Source: Capsicum annuum (taxonomy: Eukaryota; Streptophyta; Magnoliopsida; Solanales; Solanaceae). Taken from it: a stretch of DNA of 64,000 nucleotides. The notes below the pieces were generated by a model. That model was not told the origin of the DNA, did not search any database, and was given only the letters and a program-made list of their open reading frames with translations. The DNA lies in assembly GCF_002878395.1 (NCBI RefSeq), contig NC_061119.1:47634284-47698283 (forward strand), given 5' to 3'. Below are positions 23,023 through 36,130 of this stretch, piece by piece; positions within the stretch are counted from its first letter, which is position 1; the number at the start of each line of letters is the position of its first letter. The translations under genes and the position numbers were made by a program.

Positions 23023-24375
23023 AAAATGATTGTAATTTTTTTTTTGTATCTAATTCTTCTTCTGAATTTATTATCTTTTAGACTATATGTTGTTGCATTT
23101 TGACTCCACTTTTATCTATTTGTATTCCTAAAAATTCTATCTGATTTTTCATAATTTCTGCTTTCTTCTCACTTAAATTTATTCCTGATTTTTCTATTAT
23201 ATCTGTAAATTGTTCTAATAATTTTAAATGTTCTTCTTTAGTTTTTGTATATAATAGTATATCATCTATGTATATTATACAATTAGGTAATTGTTTAAAA
23301 TAACTATCCATAAAATGTTGATATCTACCTGATGCATTTTTATATCCGAACGGTAGTACATTGCATTCATAAAATCCTTGTGGTACCGTAAATGCAGTTA
23401 ATTCCTTAGATTCTTCTTCTAACTTTAAATGGTAAAATCCTGATTTACAATCAAATTTACTAAAATAATTATATCCTTGTATTTGCCTTATTTTTAATAT
23501 CTTGTTTCGTATTGGGTAATTATAAGTCATTGTTTTTGCATTTAAATTTCTATAATCAATAACCGTCCTACTTTTTCCTCTTTTTTGTTTACTATATTTA
23601 TTTACTATAAATGCTAGGCTATTATGTTTACTATTACTTTTTTTGTGTATATTGTTTTTCTAATAATTCTTCTATATGCATTTTAAATTCTTTTAGATCA
23701 TCAAAATTAGATGTTAATGGTTTCTGGTTTATTATGCTATTTTTATCTATTAATTCAATTTTTATAGTGGTTCTATGTTTTTCCTATCCTTTTAATGGAT
23801 CTTCACTATATTATTGTTCTAATTTTTTTCTTAATTATTTCTATCTTATTTATAGAAAATATAGTTATTTCCTTTTTATTTGTTAAAAATACGACCAGTT
23901 TTATTGTATCTTCAGTATTTTTTATATTTTCTAATTTTTGTGTAATTTTTTCACTTCCTTCTATCAAATCAGTTTTCTTTCTTATTTTCTTAGTAACTCT
24001 TTTTGCTCTTACTTTCTGTTTACATGGTGGTGTAAACCACCAATCTGTTCTAGTTATTATATGTGGGTATAATTTATCTAAAAATGACATTTCTAAAAGT
24101 ATATCTTTTGATGTTAGCTCATAATTATAGATTTCTTCTATTGTTAATATTTTCTCCCATACTTGTGTTTTTACATTTTTAGCTTTATAAGTAATTAAGC
24201 TTCCTTCGTTATTAAATCCTTTAACTATTATTGGTGTTTTTAATTTATCCCATTTACTTTCTGGTAAACAATTATATCTACATAAATTAGCTTCTGCTCC
24301 TGTATCTATCATAGGCGTATAATATCTACTGTAATATCCTTCTACTACTATCTTCATTAATACATATATTTTCAT
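22438..24375 (-). pseudogene. Viral protease-reverse transcriptase-RNase H polyprotein, broken
   Basis: The replicase that copies pregenomic RNA into DNA. Protease: MIDTGAEANLC at about 24320-24290 has the intact catalytic DTG, followed by ILLEMSFLDKLYP, the C-terminal part of the fold. RT: FSKFDCKSGFYHLKLE, then LPFGYKNA and the catalytic box YIDDILLY near 23275-23250. RNase H: EADASEYSYGG and RTDN near 22800 and 22615. Breaks: a stop after 23806, loss of frame to about 23530, a stop near 23080, and a frame change near 22885. It ends at SRQSYSN. It starts one base after the end of the preceding ORF. About 646 codons, a normal size for a caulimovirid with a separate movement-protein ORF. Confidence 0.88.
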
Positions 24376-24376
24376 A

Positions 24377-25635
24377 TCATGTTAAAGCTCTTCTTAAGAA
24401 TAAGTTTTCTCTATTACATGTTATAGATAATTGTGTATGTTCTATATTGTATGGTTTTACTTGTTGTAGCCATTTAATTCCTAATATTATGTCTTCTTTT
24501 TGCATTTCTTCCTTTATTTCAAATTCTATTTTTATTTTTCTAACTCCTATTGTTATTTCTTTTTCTGCTATATTTTTAGTGTTTATTAAGTTTCTTGGTA
24601 GATCTGGGCATATATTATTATCAGATTTTATTTCCTCATTTTTTACTAGATATTTTTCTATATAATTTTCTTCTTGTCCTGTATTTAAGAGTATTAAATA
24701 TTCCTTTTCATTTATTATTCCTGTTATGTAATATTGGTTTAAATTAACTGTTGAACTTGTTTCATAACTTGTTATTTTTTATGAACTTGATGATTCTGGT
24801 TTTTCATAAGCTATTCTTTTTGTTGTACTTATTCTATCATTTATTATTTCTAAATCTTCTTCTATGTCTATATTTTTGTAACTATAATCATTATTATCAA
24901 TTTTTTTTACGAATTGTTCAAAAAGACTTTCTATTTGTATTTTATTAATTTTATTTTTTCCTGTTATTTTATGTTTTGTTGTTAATACATATAGATTTTT
25001 ACATCTTGCTGTAAATATTTTACTTCCTGGGGTTAGTTCTATTCCTGATATTTTCTAATATAATACTAATGATTTATCTATATTTTTATCTGTTATTGCT
25101 ACTGAATAGTTCGCACTTATTATAAATTTAAATTTTTGGTATATTAAATTTCCTTTTATGGCAATTATTATACTTTTTTCTATAGGTCTTATAATCCTAT
25201 CATCTGCTAAATATAATTCTATTGGTGTATCTATTCCTTCTCTAAAACATGCTTTTATTAATATCTCTGTACCTCTAAGGTGTTCATATTTTATTGGGTC
25301 TCTACTTTTTATATCGTTTATTTCTTTATTAATTAACCTTTTGTTACTAGTGGTATACTAGCTTTACCTTTTGCATATCTACAGTTTATTACATGTTCCT
25401 TTTGACTTACTACATAATATTCTTCCTTTTTCCTAGTAAATATATTTTTTATTGTTGGTATTTTAAATATTTTTTCTATACTTAAGTGTAACTCTTTTCC
25501 TTTTATTTCATCAAATATATTATTATCAAATATTATTTTTTGATCTGTTCCTTCGTCATTTAAATATTCTTCTTTTGTTATTATTTTTATATCTTCTTCA
25601 GTTATTTGGTTTATTTGTATATCTTCTTCAGTCAT
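24377..25635 (-). pseudogene. Viral movement protein with a C-terminal protease-like domain, broken
   Basis: The N-terminal half is a 30K-superfamily movement protein, which would carry virus through plasmodesmata: KGKASIPLVTK, then after a frame change EHLRGTEILIKACFREGID and LADDRI (about 25290-25190). The C-terminal part (about 24750-24377) is open in one frame and reads LILLNTGQEENYI, then DIILGIKWLQQ. That looks like a retropepsin fold in which the catalytic Asp is Asn (NTG for DTG). The ATG overlaps the coat-protein stop by 8 bases (ATGACTGA). Additional breaks lie near 25330, 25055 and 24780. The protease-like reading is my inference from motif pattern and order. Confidence 0.7.
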
Positions 25636-27293
25636 TTAATTCGTCTAATTCACTATCTATTTCGTTATCTTCTATTTCATTATCTGTTTCATTTTCTGAA
25701 ATTTCATATATACTGTCTTACTTTCTAATTCGTAATCTATATAATCTATCTGCATATATTCTGTATTTTCTATTTTTATTTCTGATATTTATTTATTTAT
25801 TGGGTTTTTAGGTAATTTACAATCTCTAGCTAAATGTCCTAATTTTTCGCAATTATAACAAGTACATTCTTTTATAGATTTCTTTTCCCTGTACATTCTT
25901 TTATAGATTTCTTTTCCCTATATGGTCTTTTATGTTTATAATTTTTTACATAATATCTTTTTCTTGGTTCTTATACTTATATTTTGATTTCTTTTATTTC
26001 TTTTATTTCTTATACCTTTTTCTTTTCTTATAATATCTTTCTTCGCATCCAAATTGAGGTGTTATTTTATCTTTGCAACATGCTAAATTTCTTATTAATG
26101 TTTTTTCCATTTTTATTTCTTCTCTGTATTTTTCACATAGGTTTCTATACCATTGTTGTAAAAATTTTATTCTTGCTCCTAGAGTATCTACTATTTTTAC
26201 TTCATCCCAACTTTTTATTATTTTTGAACTAAATGGTTCAGGTAATTTACTAAAATATAATTTCCTTATTTCTGTACTTTCTTCTGTATTATATGCTCCT
26301 TTATGATAATATTCTTAAATGCGCAAGTTCATTCATCTATGTAGCACATGTTACATATTGCTAATTTTAACATTAAATTCCTATTTGTATCTTTCTCTTC
26401 ATTTTGTTCTTCTTCTATTGTTGTCATGCTACTAAATTCGTCTTTTATAGCTGTTTCATATTTTTTTAATAATTCTATAGGTGTTAATTTAGTTGTAGTT
26501 GTTGATGATATTCCTTCTGTAGGTTTGTCAGTTCTTAATACTCTTTTACTATTTTCAGTTAGATTTAAAAATCATGATTTCACTGTTCCTATTAGTGTTC
26601 TTTCTATATATTCTGGTGCATCTATTACATTTATATTATTATCTAATAATTATTTTGTCATATATCCTATCCATAATTGTATTGTTTTTTCTGTATCTAT
26701 TACACAATCTAAGCCTAAAAAGTTATAATTTTTATTAACTATTTGTTTTGGTGTCCATTTGTCATATTCATTCTTTAGATTATATCTTTTAAACTTATTC
26801 TTATAATATGTAGGTTTTCTTATTTCTGATGTTCTAGGTATTATATTTTCATCTTCTTTTTTATCAAGAGTGTTTATTTCCGTGTTTATATTTTCTAAGT
26901 TTTCTACATTAATTACTTCTAGTTTTTTATTGATTCCTAAATTTTTTGTATTTGTTAAGATTTTTGTATATGTTTCACTATCTTCCGAATCATAATTATC
27001 TGTTTCTTCAACATTTATTGTATTAATTTCTAATTCCTTGGTTTCTATTTATTTATTGTCTATTTCTAATTTTTCTTTAAATTGATTTATCGCATTTAAT
27101 AATTTTTGTTCTTTATCTTTTTCTTCTTTTTCTTTCTGTCTTTTTTCATACAAATCTTTTAGCATCTGTAGTTCTTTTTTTAATTCAGCAATCCTACTAT
27201 TTTCAGTTTCTTCTATTTTTCGTATTTCTTCTGTAGTTTGTTGTTTTATTTTTTCTATCTATTTCTTCGTTTTCTTTTTTCTATTCTCACCAT
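25628..27293 (-). pseudogene. Viral coat protein, broken
   Basis: The capsid protein of the pararetrovirus. N-terminus (27290-27060): long charged coiled-coil-like stretch (RIAELKKELQMLKDLYEKR). Centre: WIGYMTK and FLNLTENSKRVL, from the capsid core. C-terminus: zinc knuckle CTCYNCEKLGHLARDC at about 25865-25815, the CX2CX4HX4C nucleic-acid-binding motif, then an acidic tail ending ELDELND. Multiple stops and frame changes occur at 27054, 26650, 26560 and especially 26300-25900. A 29-bp tandem duplication next to the zinc knuckle adds a frameshift. The start is the ATG at 27293. Confidence 0.78.
25862..25919 (-). repeat. 29-bp exact tandem duplication in the coat-protein pseudogene
   Basis: The unit at 25862-25890 (starting gtacattctttt, ending tttccct) is repeated without change at 25891-25919. 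As 29 is not a multiple of three it shifts the frame. Confidence 0.95.
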
Positions 27294-27972
27294 AGCTGTC
27301 AATTTATATTTAATGTTAGAGAAAGAAGAATTAAAATTAGTAACCTAAGAAGGATAGAGCTTTTCCCTTCATTTTTTATTTTTTTAATAAGAAAATTCTT
27401 TTCAACCTAAATTCAAACTGATAGGTATGATAATTTATTAACATATAATGAGTAGCAATAAGTGCTTGGACATTTTTATAACAGACACAATTTTTATACT
27501 GATAAATACGAGTTTTACTGTTGAGAATTTAACACTAAATATGTAAAGTATAGCGTAAGATACTATGATTTATAACCTTGATAGAAAGGATATTGCTGAC
27601 CCACTTTGACTCAAATAAATATCAATAAGTTACCATAAAGTATAGCGTAAGATACTATGATTTATAACCTTGATAGAAAGGATATTGCTGACCCACTTTG
27701 ACTCAAATAAATATCAATAAGTTACCATATCATAAATATGTTATAATCAAACAATTGATTTTATACAATCTATTTAGATTTTTTAGATTTTAGATATGCG
27801 AACTAAAATAACTATCTCTCTTTTTAACTTTTTGTCTTTATGCTTAATTTTCACTATATATACCAGCATCTCTGAAAAATAAATTATTTTAAAACACTTT
27901 GATTTTGGTGCTTGAGACTAGAGTTTCAACCTCTAAAAAGGTGTCATGTTTATTTTTTTTGTTAAATATTTT
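27294..27972 (-). other. Leader or flank upstream of the viral coat protein
   Basis: It contains the 92-bp duplication and, on the minus strand at about 27864-27852, a TATATATAG box. On the viral strand these lie upstream of the first ORF, so this may be viral promoter/leader sequence, but no primer-binding site is present. The viral boundary with host DNA is not visible. Confidence 0.4.
27544..27727. repeat. 92-bp perfect tandem duplication
   Basis: 27544-27635 and 27636-27727 appear identical, each starting taaagtatagcg and ending agttacca. The perfect identity contrasts with the heavy decay of the adjacent viral genes. Confidence 0.96.
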
Positions 27973-28574
27973 TTTAACACCCTATATTTTTGGGCTATAA
28001 TTCGAACCATCATTTCTACATGTATAAACTCAAACACAATGACTTCTATGTAAATACAAGTGACATGCTCATTTTCCTAGGGTGTAATATGCTTTCGATG
28101 AGAAGAATGTTCACAGGAAACACTTAGAGAAAAGTTGAGCTGAGAACTTTCGCTATCGACTGAATTTTGATATTTGATCCTAAGAGGATCAACTTTATAA
28201 TTGTATAACCTCTAGAATATATTGAGTTTTTTAGTTCAAGATCCACCAAATGAAATTTAATTGAGTCATCTTTTCAATGCATTCGATTTCACTTTAATGC
28301 GATATCCGAGGAAAAAGTTATGAGCATTTTCGTGCACGAACCAGTGAGGGTCTGTGATAAGGACATGGCATGGCCTGTGTGCTTTGTGATAAGAGTGTGG
28401 CATGCCCTTTTCTCTCCATATCAAAGGCATGGTACACCCATGGCCCTAGAGACGCTAAATCTCACATTTTTCTTTAATTTTTTGAGGAAAAACTAGTAAT
28501 TGACATTCTAAATCATCTAATAATTAATACTAACATGTTTTCCCTAATCCCATACCCAAATACATGATGCCTAT
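27973..28574 (+). repeat. Tekay element C 5' LTR, first part
   Basis: It starts tttaacaccctatattttt, a mutated form of the usual TGTAACACCC start. It is interrupted at CCTAT (28570-28574) by element B and resumes at 47757. The joined length, about 2.08 kb, is close to the 2.2-kb LTR of element E, which has the same type of end. Confidence 0.7.
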
Positions 28575-29748
28575 TATAACGACCCGGGACTACCCCTTAG
28601 TTGTTACACGGTGCTTACAACCCCGAAGGACCACAAGCTAATCCATTAATGATATCTAATGTGAGCCCTGAACAATAATACTAAAATAATTACGGAATAA
28701 AAGGCTAAAATGTCGTAAGGTACAAAACAACTAAAATACTGATAATGAATAATAACATCTGTAAAACTGATTATTGTCTGAAAATTTAGTCTAAAAAGCC
28801 TCTAACTGAATCTCTCTGAAAGTGGAGTTGATGGGACAATCCCTCAACTAACTCCAACTACTGAGCTATAAAAACTGAAATACTGAAATAAAAGCATATC
28901 CTCGATAGAAGAGGACTCACTGCTAAATTAACTACTGCTGATTGAATCTGGCTAAGCACGATCGGGAACCTAAGCGTCCGAACCTATGATATGAAATATC
29001 ATAGCTCAAGAAACAGGTATGCAATCAGTACATGGGAATGTACTGGTATGCTAAATGAGGTAAGGCTGAATGCATGGGTTCATATGCATGAACAATAACT
29101 AATTAAATGATATGAAAGAGTTGGATTAGCATACATGAAGGATCTGTAACTACTGAACATACTGTGCATACTAGAACTGAATCTGACAACTGATAACTGA
29201 ATATACTGATAATCTGAGATCACTAATAATCTGAATTACTGATAAATGAGTGACTGTATCTGACAGTCCTGATTCGGTAGAACTGAACTGAGTTCTATTT
29301 GGAAGATTGGGAGTGAAACTGAAATTGTGAGAGGTAATCATCTAATTGACATGGCCCAATCTGCACTAATAGGGGTCCAATCTATAACCCCAATTGGAAG
29401 GGTGTCAGTACCGTGCCACTGGTACTAACATTGGCTATAAGTTAACCTTAACTACCAGGAAGACATTTTGTTAACCCTCACTAATAGGAAAACTCATGAG
29501 AGATATGTCAACCCTTATCTAGCAGGAAGTCATCTCAACCTACGCTGGCTACGTAGTTCTGTAACTCAGGGATTGCTTGTAAAGGTCAAACCCTACACTA
29601 ACAGGAATGCTCCCATCCTTGGGTTCGCTCGGTGCTAAATCCTACTCCCAACTGAAAGACACTGAATTGATTATACTGAACTGAACTGGACTTAAATAGA
29701 GTTTACTGAATTGTCCTAAGTTCTATAATTGACTGAGTTCTACTAATG
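28575..29748 (-). repeat. Element B 3' LTR, distal part
   Basis: Left part of the LTR in window order; it begins TATAACGACC where the other copy has TGTAATGACC. It matches 45257-46440 closely. It is broken after actaa (29744-29748) by element D. Confidence 0.92.
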
Positions 29749-32429
29749 TAACGCCCTAAAATCGGGTCCCGAGATGTCACACGGTACTTCAGATCACAAG
29801 TGACCCCAAGCTAACCCTTCTAATGGCATAACTCATAAGCAACTGAACAAAGAGTATAAATCTATACAAATCTATGAAAAATAACTCTTTTCTGAATATG
29901 ATAGATACAAAACTAAATTTACAAAATTACAACTTGGCTTTTACAACCAAAACTGAAATAGAATACATCAACTTCTGCTGACTGTCTATGAAGCCTCTAC
30001 TAGTACTGACTGTAGGTAGCCGGGTCATGACTCCCGACTAATCCAACTCAATACGACTGAATAAAAAAATACAACACTTCTCGAACTGTATAACTAACTC
30101 AAGCAATCAAAAGAACTCATCCCCTGTTGACTGGATGCTGCGAACTGACTGGATCTGAAGATATACACTATACCTTGTACCTACATTCCAAGAAAATATA
30201 ACCCACATACGAATATGTGGGTCAGTACCATGGAGACGTACCGAGGATATGGGGGTGCAATGCATATATAAAATAATATCTTAATATTATCACAGTTTAT
30301 AAAATTATGCATGCTGATATAAATGACTCACTTAGCTCGAATTAAAATCATCATAATCATAAAAGAGTAAAATATATCGGGTGAAACATGTGAGTCATCA
30401 TAATAAATATCAATTCACTTCCATCTCGATTCCAAATCATCAAAGCAATCAAATCTCATAACAATTCTCTTGAGAATATATATTCATTAAATCTTTCGAA
30501 AATAATGACTTTCTCAAACTCAGTCTTTCAAACAAATATGTTTTCATCTCAGATAGAAGAATAAGACTTTTCATATTAGATAGGAGAATACACATACACA
30601 TTGGGAGTCTCTTACAACCAACATAAACGATGTGAGCTACATGGATTCCAACGTCTAACCCACATTGGGGAGAGTTGTCCTATCCTTGCCATCGGAGTAG
30701 GACCTTAAAGCATCAATCCAAACACTAGTGATCACTATATAAATCAGCCTCAAGCTCACAACCTATGGGGACACGTAGTTCTAGGGAAGTACCAATCCTG
30801 CTATACCTCCCGCTCGGTGCTAAAGACTACTCCCGGACATAGCTCAGATCTTTTCAAAAGAAAATCCACAAATAAACAATTCAACAATTCACAACAGGAG
30901 CCATCATGCTACCCTTTTTATAATAATCAATAAAAGTGGATTTCTTTTCTCATCTCGGGTTCAAATCAACCCCTTTTTACGACCCAAAGGTCAAAGCTTC
31001 ATTATCATCTCAATTTATTCAAACACAAAGTGTTTATAACACATCATTTCTAAACAAAACAACAATCTCAATTAGAGTTCAAAACTCATGTCTTAACATC
31101 ATATGAAAATTTATCAAGGTTTAAGCTTTAAATCATAAACATATATAAATTCCTTCAAAATATGGAAATTTATCCATAAGGCACAAATTATCATCATTCT
31201 TAAATAATTTCACTTCTAAAATATCAAAAACATCATAATCTAATGATAATCAATATAGGATATAAATTCATGCTTCAAAATCATAGTAAAACATATAAAA
31301 TCCATAACTTCGTAAAAGAAAGTATTTTTGGGCACAAGAATGAAAGGGTGTTCTTGTTAAAAAACCTCACATACCTTAAACTTGAAGCTTTGAATGACTT
31401 TTCAAATGGCGTAATGCTATTCACGAACTTTTGGGTGTCACTCGTAGCCTTCATAATGGGGATTCCGAATATGTAAAATTATAGAATTCTCACGGTTGAA
31501 TCTCTACTTATTGGGGTTTTTATGTTGAAACCCTAAAGGTTGTTCTTGGTGATTTTGAGAGAAAGTAAACTTATTTTGATGTTGTGGGAATTTAATCCCA
31601 TGTTATAGACATATATAGGAGTGTTTTTGGCACTTAGAAGTGAGGTATGGCGCACAACCCATGGCAGACCTTAAGGTGTACGTCGCACACCTTATGGCGG
31701 AAATTTAAGTGTGCCTCGCACTCTCAATAACACACATTTGATTGGGCGGCACATTGCCCATCGCACACCCTTACTTCCTCTCACAAAAATGGGCATAACT
31801 CTTCACTCGGGTATTGGATTTTTTGCAAAATTGGTATCGTTGGAAAGCTAAACCAATTATCTACAATTTGGTAGGTCTTGGGATGAAAAATTCCATGTAT
31901 ATTAAGTGATATTCACGTTTGAAGTTGACCCTTGTAGAATCGAATGTCAAACTTTGGATGAATCAATTGGTCTTAGCTCAATCTTGTTCTATGTCATTTC
32001 TATAAACATTTTACACCTCTAAACTACTCCATAGACTAGGATAATGATCACGCAACTTGTATTCACGTGAGAATCACTTGGATTAGAGCTTAGCGTAAAA
32101 ACGACGGTTAGAATTCTAGCATGAAAATACGGGGTATTACATTATCTCCCCCGTGGGAACATTCGTCGTCGAATGTGGATAATTAACCTGAAACACAGAG
32201 GAATATTAGTCTTCAAGCTATCATGTGTAACTGATAGAAACGTATCACTGGATCTAAAAAATAATGAGCTACTGAACTGGTCTGCAAGTGCATGAATCCT
32301 CAAGGGAAAAAACTATATGGCTAAGATAAAAACGAGAGTGTCAACTTATGAGTAACCATTACTTTGCATTGGATCTGATCTCATGAGAAAGGATGAGAGG
32401 TTTATGACATGAAAATTCAGGGTATTACA
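29749..32429 (-). repeat. Element D 3' LTR (2681 bp)
   Basis: On the minus strand it starts TGTAATACCC (at 32429) and ends GGCGTTACA (at 29749). Colinear with 36131-38824. The 77-codon ORF at 31243 is a chance ORF repeated in both LTRs. Confidence 0.93.
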
Positions 32430-35400
32430 ACATCCCTCTCTTGGGATCGTTCATCCCCTAATGATAATAATTTAATGAAAATGCTAGGAAGAGACTGTGA
32501 TACTACATAGGATACTTACGAATTGAATCATGACTTAATATCTGAAACTGAAACTGATGCATGAACTGAGTTGAATTCATAATTTAATTGGACACAAACA
32601 CAGTGCCTCTTGGAATGTACATACGTATAAGACTGCAGATAGTAAGACTATCTGGAAAATTAAGAATCTATAGGAGCTTATCTCCTTACTTGCTAAACTA
32701 GATTACAGGCTATATGGACTGGATCATACTGACTACCCATACTCAAATAGAGTATTTCTTCAGCACTTTTCTATGAAATTCTATTGACATTAGGAGCAAA
32801 GAATTTTGGGCATGCTCTGAACAAGACATTTGACTAAGGAATTACAACATTGATATAACTCTATAGCATGAAATATAATTATATAACTCATAAACTAGGA
32901 TAGGATTGCTAGGCCGTAGGCAACGTAACTTCTTACTTTCAAGCATAGCATCATTTCTCAAATGCTCTCTTAACTATACTATTCCCCTTAAATACCATAC
33001 TCATTTGATTCAACTTATAATTCTCATATTGGCACTGCGAAATCTTTCTACTAAGGTCTAAACTAAACTAAGTTCTCTCACCATGATAAAGCCTAACACT
33101 AAATCACGAGATACAACATGCCAAACCACAATACTAGTCTAAACCACAAGGTTCAATATTCTATATCTTCTTAGAGCTCACACCCTAAGCATAACATGCC
33201 TTACCACTTCAATGACTAATTTAAAACTCTTGATATGGATTCACTAGTGCATATTGCATTCATCATCTTACACCCAACATGACATTCAATCCTATCATTA
33301 AAAATGACATATAACTTTAAGGCAAATACCCCTAAAGGCAAACTTCGCATATTCTCTAAACCTTTATCAACAACCATTTTCTTGCACTATTCTTAAAAAC
33401 ATACACACAATTTCCAACTAACCATGACATGTATCAAAGACTTGGCCTCAATTTTACTTCACACTTTAGCCTTAGATAGAAAAGCATAAATAATCTTTCT
33501 CAATGAGGGTCATCAACTCTCTCACATATAAACTATTGCTTATCCACTATCTCAACATAGGAAGAGGTCACCGAAGGGCTAACACATATGAACCAGAAGC
33601 ACAAAAACTACAATACATAACATTAACACTTATCTTTATCCTGAGGAATAAAATATCAAAGGCATGGATTCATTAAAGAAATCTAAGCTTAGGACATGCG
33701 TGATATAATGTGAACTTCACTAGTATCATGAGTTTAAAAACTGGTCATACTTTGAAACATGAGTTTATACTTATCATGAGCTATTCAACATAAGACTGGA
33801 GTTCATAGATTCATAAGAGATAACTCGAATCACAGAGTGAAGCTGTTACATGCTTGCTAGAAGCTGAGAATGGGCTTGAGCACACATGATAGGTATAAGC
33901 ATAGGCCTGTGGCATGGATTTGTCAAGCAAGTGATGGATTTGGTATTGTAATGAATGAAATCCAAGGAATACTCTAGAGAAGAAGGGATCACTATCTCAT
34001 CATAACTCATTATTGACATGTATCATAATCTAATTCTTAAAACTCGATTTAGTTCTTCACCAACCATCTCCTCCTTAGGTCAAAGCTGGTATTCTAAGTA
34101 TGATGGTCTACTCTATATCCTCGAGATTAAGCCATAATCTCATCATTCTATTATCTATACATAAGTGCTAAACTCACAAGAATAAACTAATTTCGAACTT
34201 ACCGACTTCATTCTTGAACAATCCATCCATATGCCATCTTTAATTCCTAGCTTCAATAATCATCATCAAAGACTTACACTCTCATTTGCAACCATATCTA
34301 CATCTCTAATCACATAATCATAGCCTACCAAGATCACACTTCTATACTTATATTTTTCCCAAACCATGAGAATAAAATCATACTAAAAAGACTCAACATC
34401 TTCAATCATAACTCTTTAACTTAGCTATCAAGAACAACATAAATTATCTAACTAGCCTTTCTCCACCTAACAACTCAACATTACTACTAACCACACCATA
34501 TGCAATAATCCTCGAAAAATAATGCATCCCCATAGCACCCCTTGGGCACACCTCTACACCATACTTAATTACAAACACATGATCTTATACTCTAGCATAC
34601 ACTGTTTAGGACTACTAGATCACCTCCATATAACTATCATCGACAACCGAACCATCAACTGTTCAAACATAATGTCTAGAGCTAAACATGATTTACAACC
34701 CAATCTCACACACAATTTTCACTTCAAAACTTAGAACATAGCATTAAAAAAAGCTAGTACACAATGACAATCGATCATAATCATATGACCTATCTTATTC
34801 ATAATCTGTTAACACATCCTCCTTATTCACATCATTACTATTTACCCATCTTCACAGCTAAATTACTTTCATAGCTCTACAAATTTCAACTAAACTTTCT
34901 CTTGCAATTTCAGGAAAGCCTAAATTAACAATACTCAACCACCAAGTACTTCCATCAAAACCTATACTTTCCTAGCACAACAAATACCATCAATAACTCT
35001 TTTCATACTTCAAGCAAAAAAAAATCCACCTTAACCAATAATCTCCTTCTCTAACTTCGCTAAACTAACAAACAAGGGTATATCACTTCATTACTAATTC
35101 AATCATAAGCAAAAATTCAGCTATACATATTTAATAAATTGCCCTTACCACCATTCTTGCCACTACACTTCTAAACCCACAAGTTCAACTAACACAAGAC
35201 TTTCAACTAAACGTTACTACTTCTGTCACTACACAGAAACCCACACTTTCAACTAACACTAGAATAACAAAATAAACATCAAGTTGCTAGTGAATTGAAA
35301 TAGGCCTCACACGGCTTCACTAGACTTTGGTTTTGTATTTTGAACAAGAAAATTAGATGAATAACAAAGCAACTATGCTAGTGAATCGAAATAGGCCTCA

Positions 35401-36114
35401 CACGGCTTCACTAGACTTTGATTTTTCACAAACATAATGATAACAAGATTACATAATACAAAAGATAGAAACTTGACACACAACATTCAACGATCCAAGA
35501 ATAAACCTTACTCTATCTTAATTAAATAACTCATAAGAACAAGAGTATAACTTCAAATCTGATGGACTTATAACATACTAGAAGGCTCCTCTCAAGCTGC
35601 TTTATGAACTTCTGAAACATCTGCTAGCAATTATAAAAGCATTATCTAGGGAGGAACTGGAACTTGTTGATCATGTTGTCTCAAGAATAATACATATATA
35701 AGAAAGTATAGATTATTATTATGGATTATGAGGAGAAATCTGAAAGCATATCTGACTCGGGCTTAGTGCACAATTTATACAGGCCTGATAAAGCACTTCA
35801 ATTTTTGGAACTCAAAACCACTGATAGGATACTTTTGTATCTCTCTTACAATTCCATAACTATCTATGAAGAATTAAGCTCAACTATTTCTGATACCTTG
35901 AAAATAAGGCAGAGATGGCCTGACTAGGGTAAGATAAGAATCTGTATAAATTTCTTGGAGAACTTTTCTATAGCATGATTTAAGACTTAAAAGAATAGAG
36001 ACATTTCCTAAATGCCCTATAGCCTCTCGAAGAAAAGTATAAATGTCTCCGTACCATTCTGCAAGACTCTACTAGACACGGATTCATAGACACCCTAGGA
36101 AACTTGAACTCTGT
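32430..36114 (-). other. Element D internal region, non-coding
   Basis: No frame longer than 70 codons and no gypsy motif. The composition is A/C-rich on the plus strand with a 44-bp direct repeat at 35286-35420. The part next to the primer site (about 35930-36110) resembles a Tekay leader. The end next to the 3' LTR has a purine-rich run on the minus strand (AAGAGAGGGATG), a possible polypurine tract. Confidence 0.7.
35286..35420. repeat. 44-bp direct repeat with internal dyad
   Basis: Copies at 35286-35329 and 35377-35420 differ at one base. Each begins gctagtgaat and contains cttcactag, so CTAGTGAA pairs with TTCACTAG. Confidence 0.9.
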
Positions 36115-36126
36115 ACTCTGATACCA
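36115..36126 (-). promoter_or_regulatory. tRNA-Met primer-binding site of element D
   Basis: On the minus strand TGGTATCAGAGT, four bases after the LTR end (...TTACA AACT), the standard Tekay arrangement. The last base differs from the consensus C. Confidence 0.92.
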
Positions 36127-36130
36127 AGTT

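Larger units (their letters stand above)
20597..27293. mobile_element. Endogenous pararetrovirus locus 1 (Caulimoviridae, solendovirus-like), rearranged
   Basis: An integrated and decayed plant DNA virus. The gene order on the minus strand (coat protein with zinc knuckle, movement protein, protease-RT-RNase H, ORF4) is that of solendovirus-type endogenous viruses of Solanaceae. A short plus-strand fragment (20597-21603) faces the minus-strand copy (21604-27293), so the locus is a tail-to-tail rearrangement. Every ORF has stops or frame changes. Base composition is very A-rich on the coding strand, unlike the flanks. Confidence 0.88.

Noticed and set aside
23611..26728. Many plus-strand ORFs rich in Phe, Leu, Ile and Ser that look like membrane proteins
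   Set aside because: They are antisense readings of A-rich viral coding strands; the minus-strand frames carry the recognisable domains.
31243..31476. 77-codon ORF repeated at 37659-37865
   Set aside because: The repetition reflects the two LTRs of element D, not a conserved gene.
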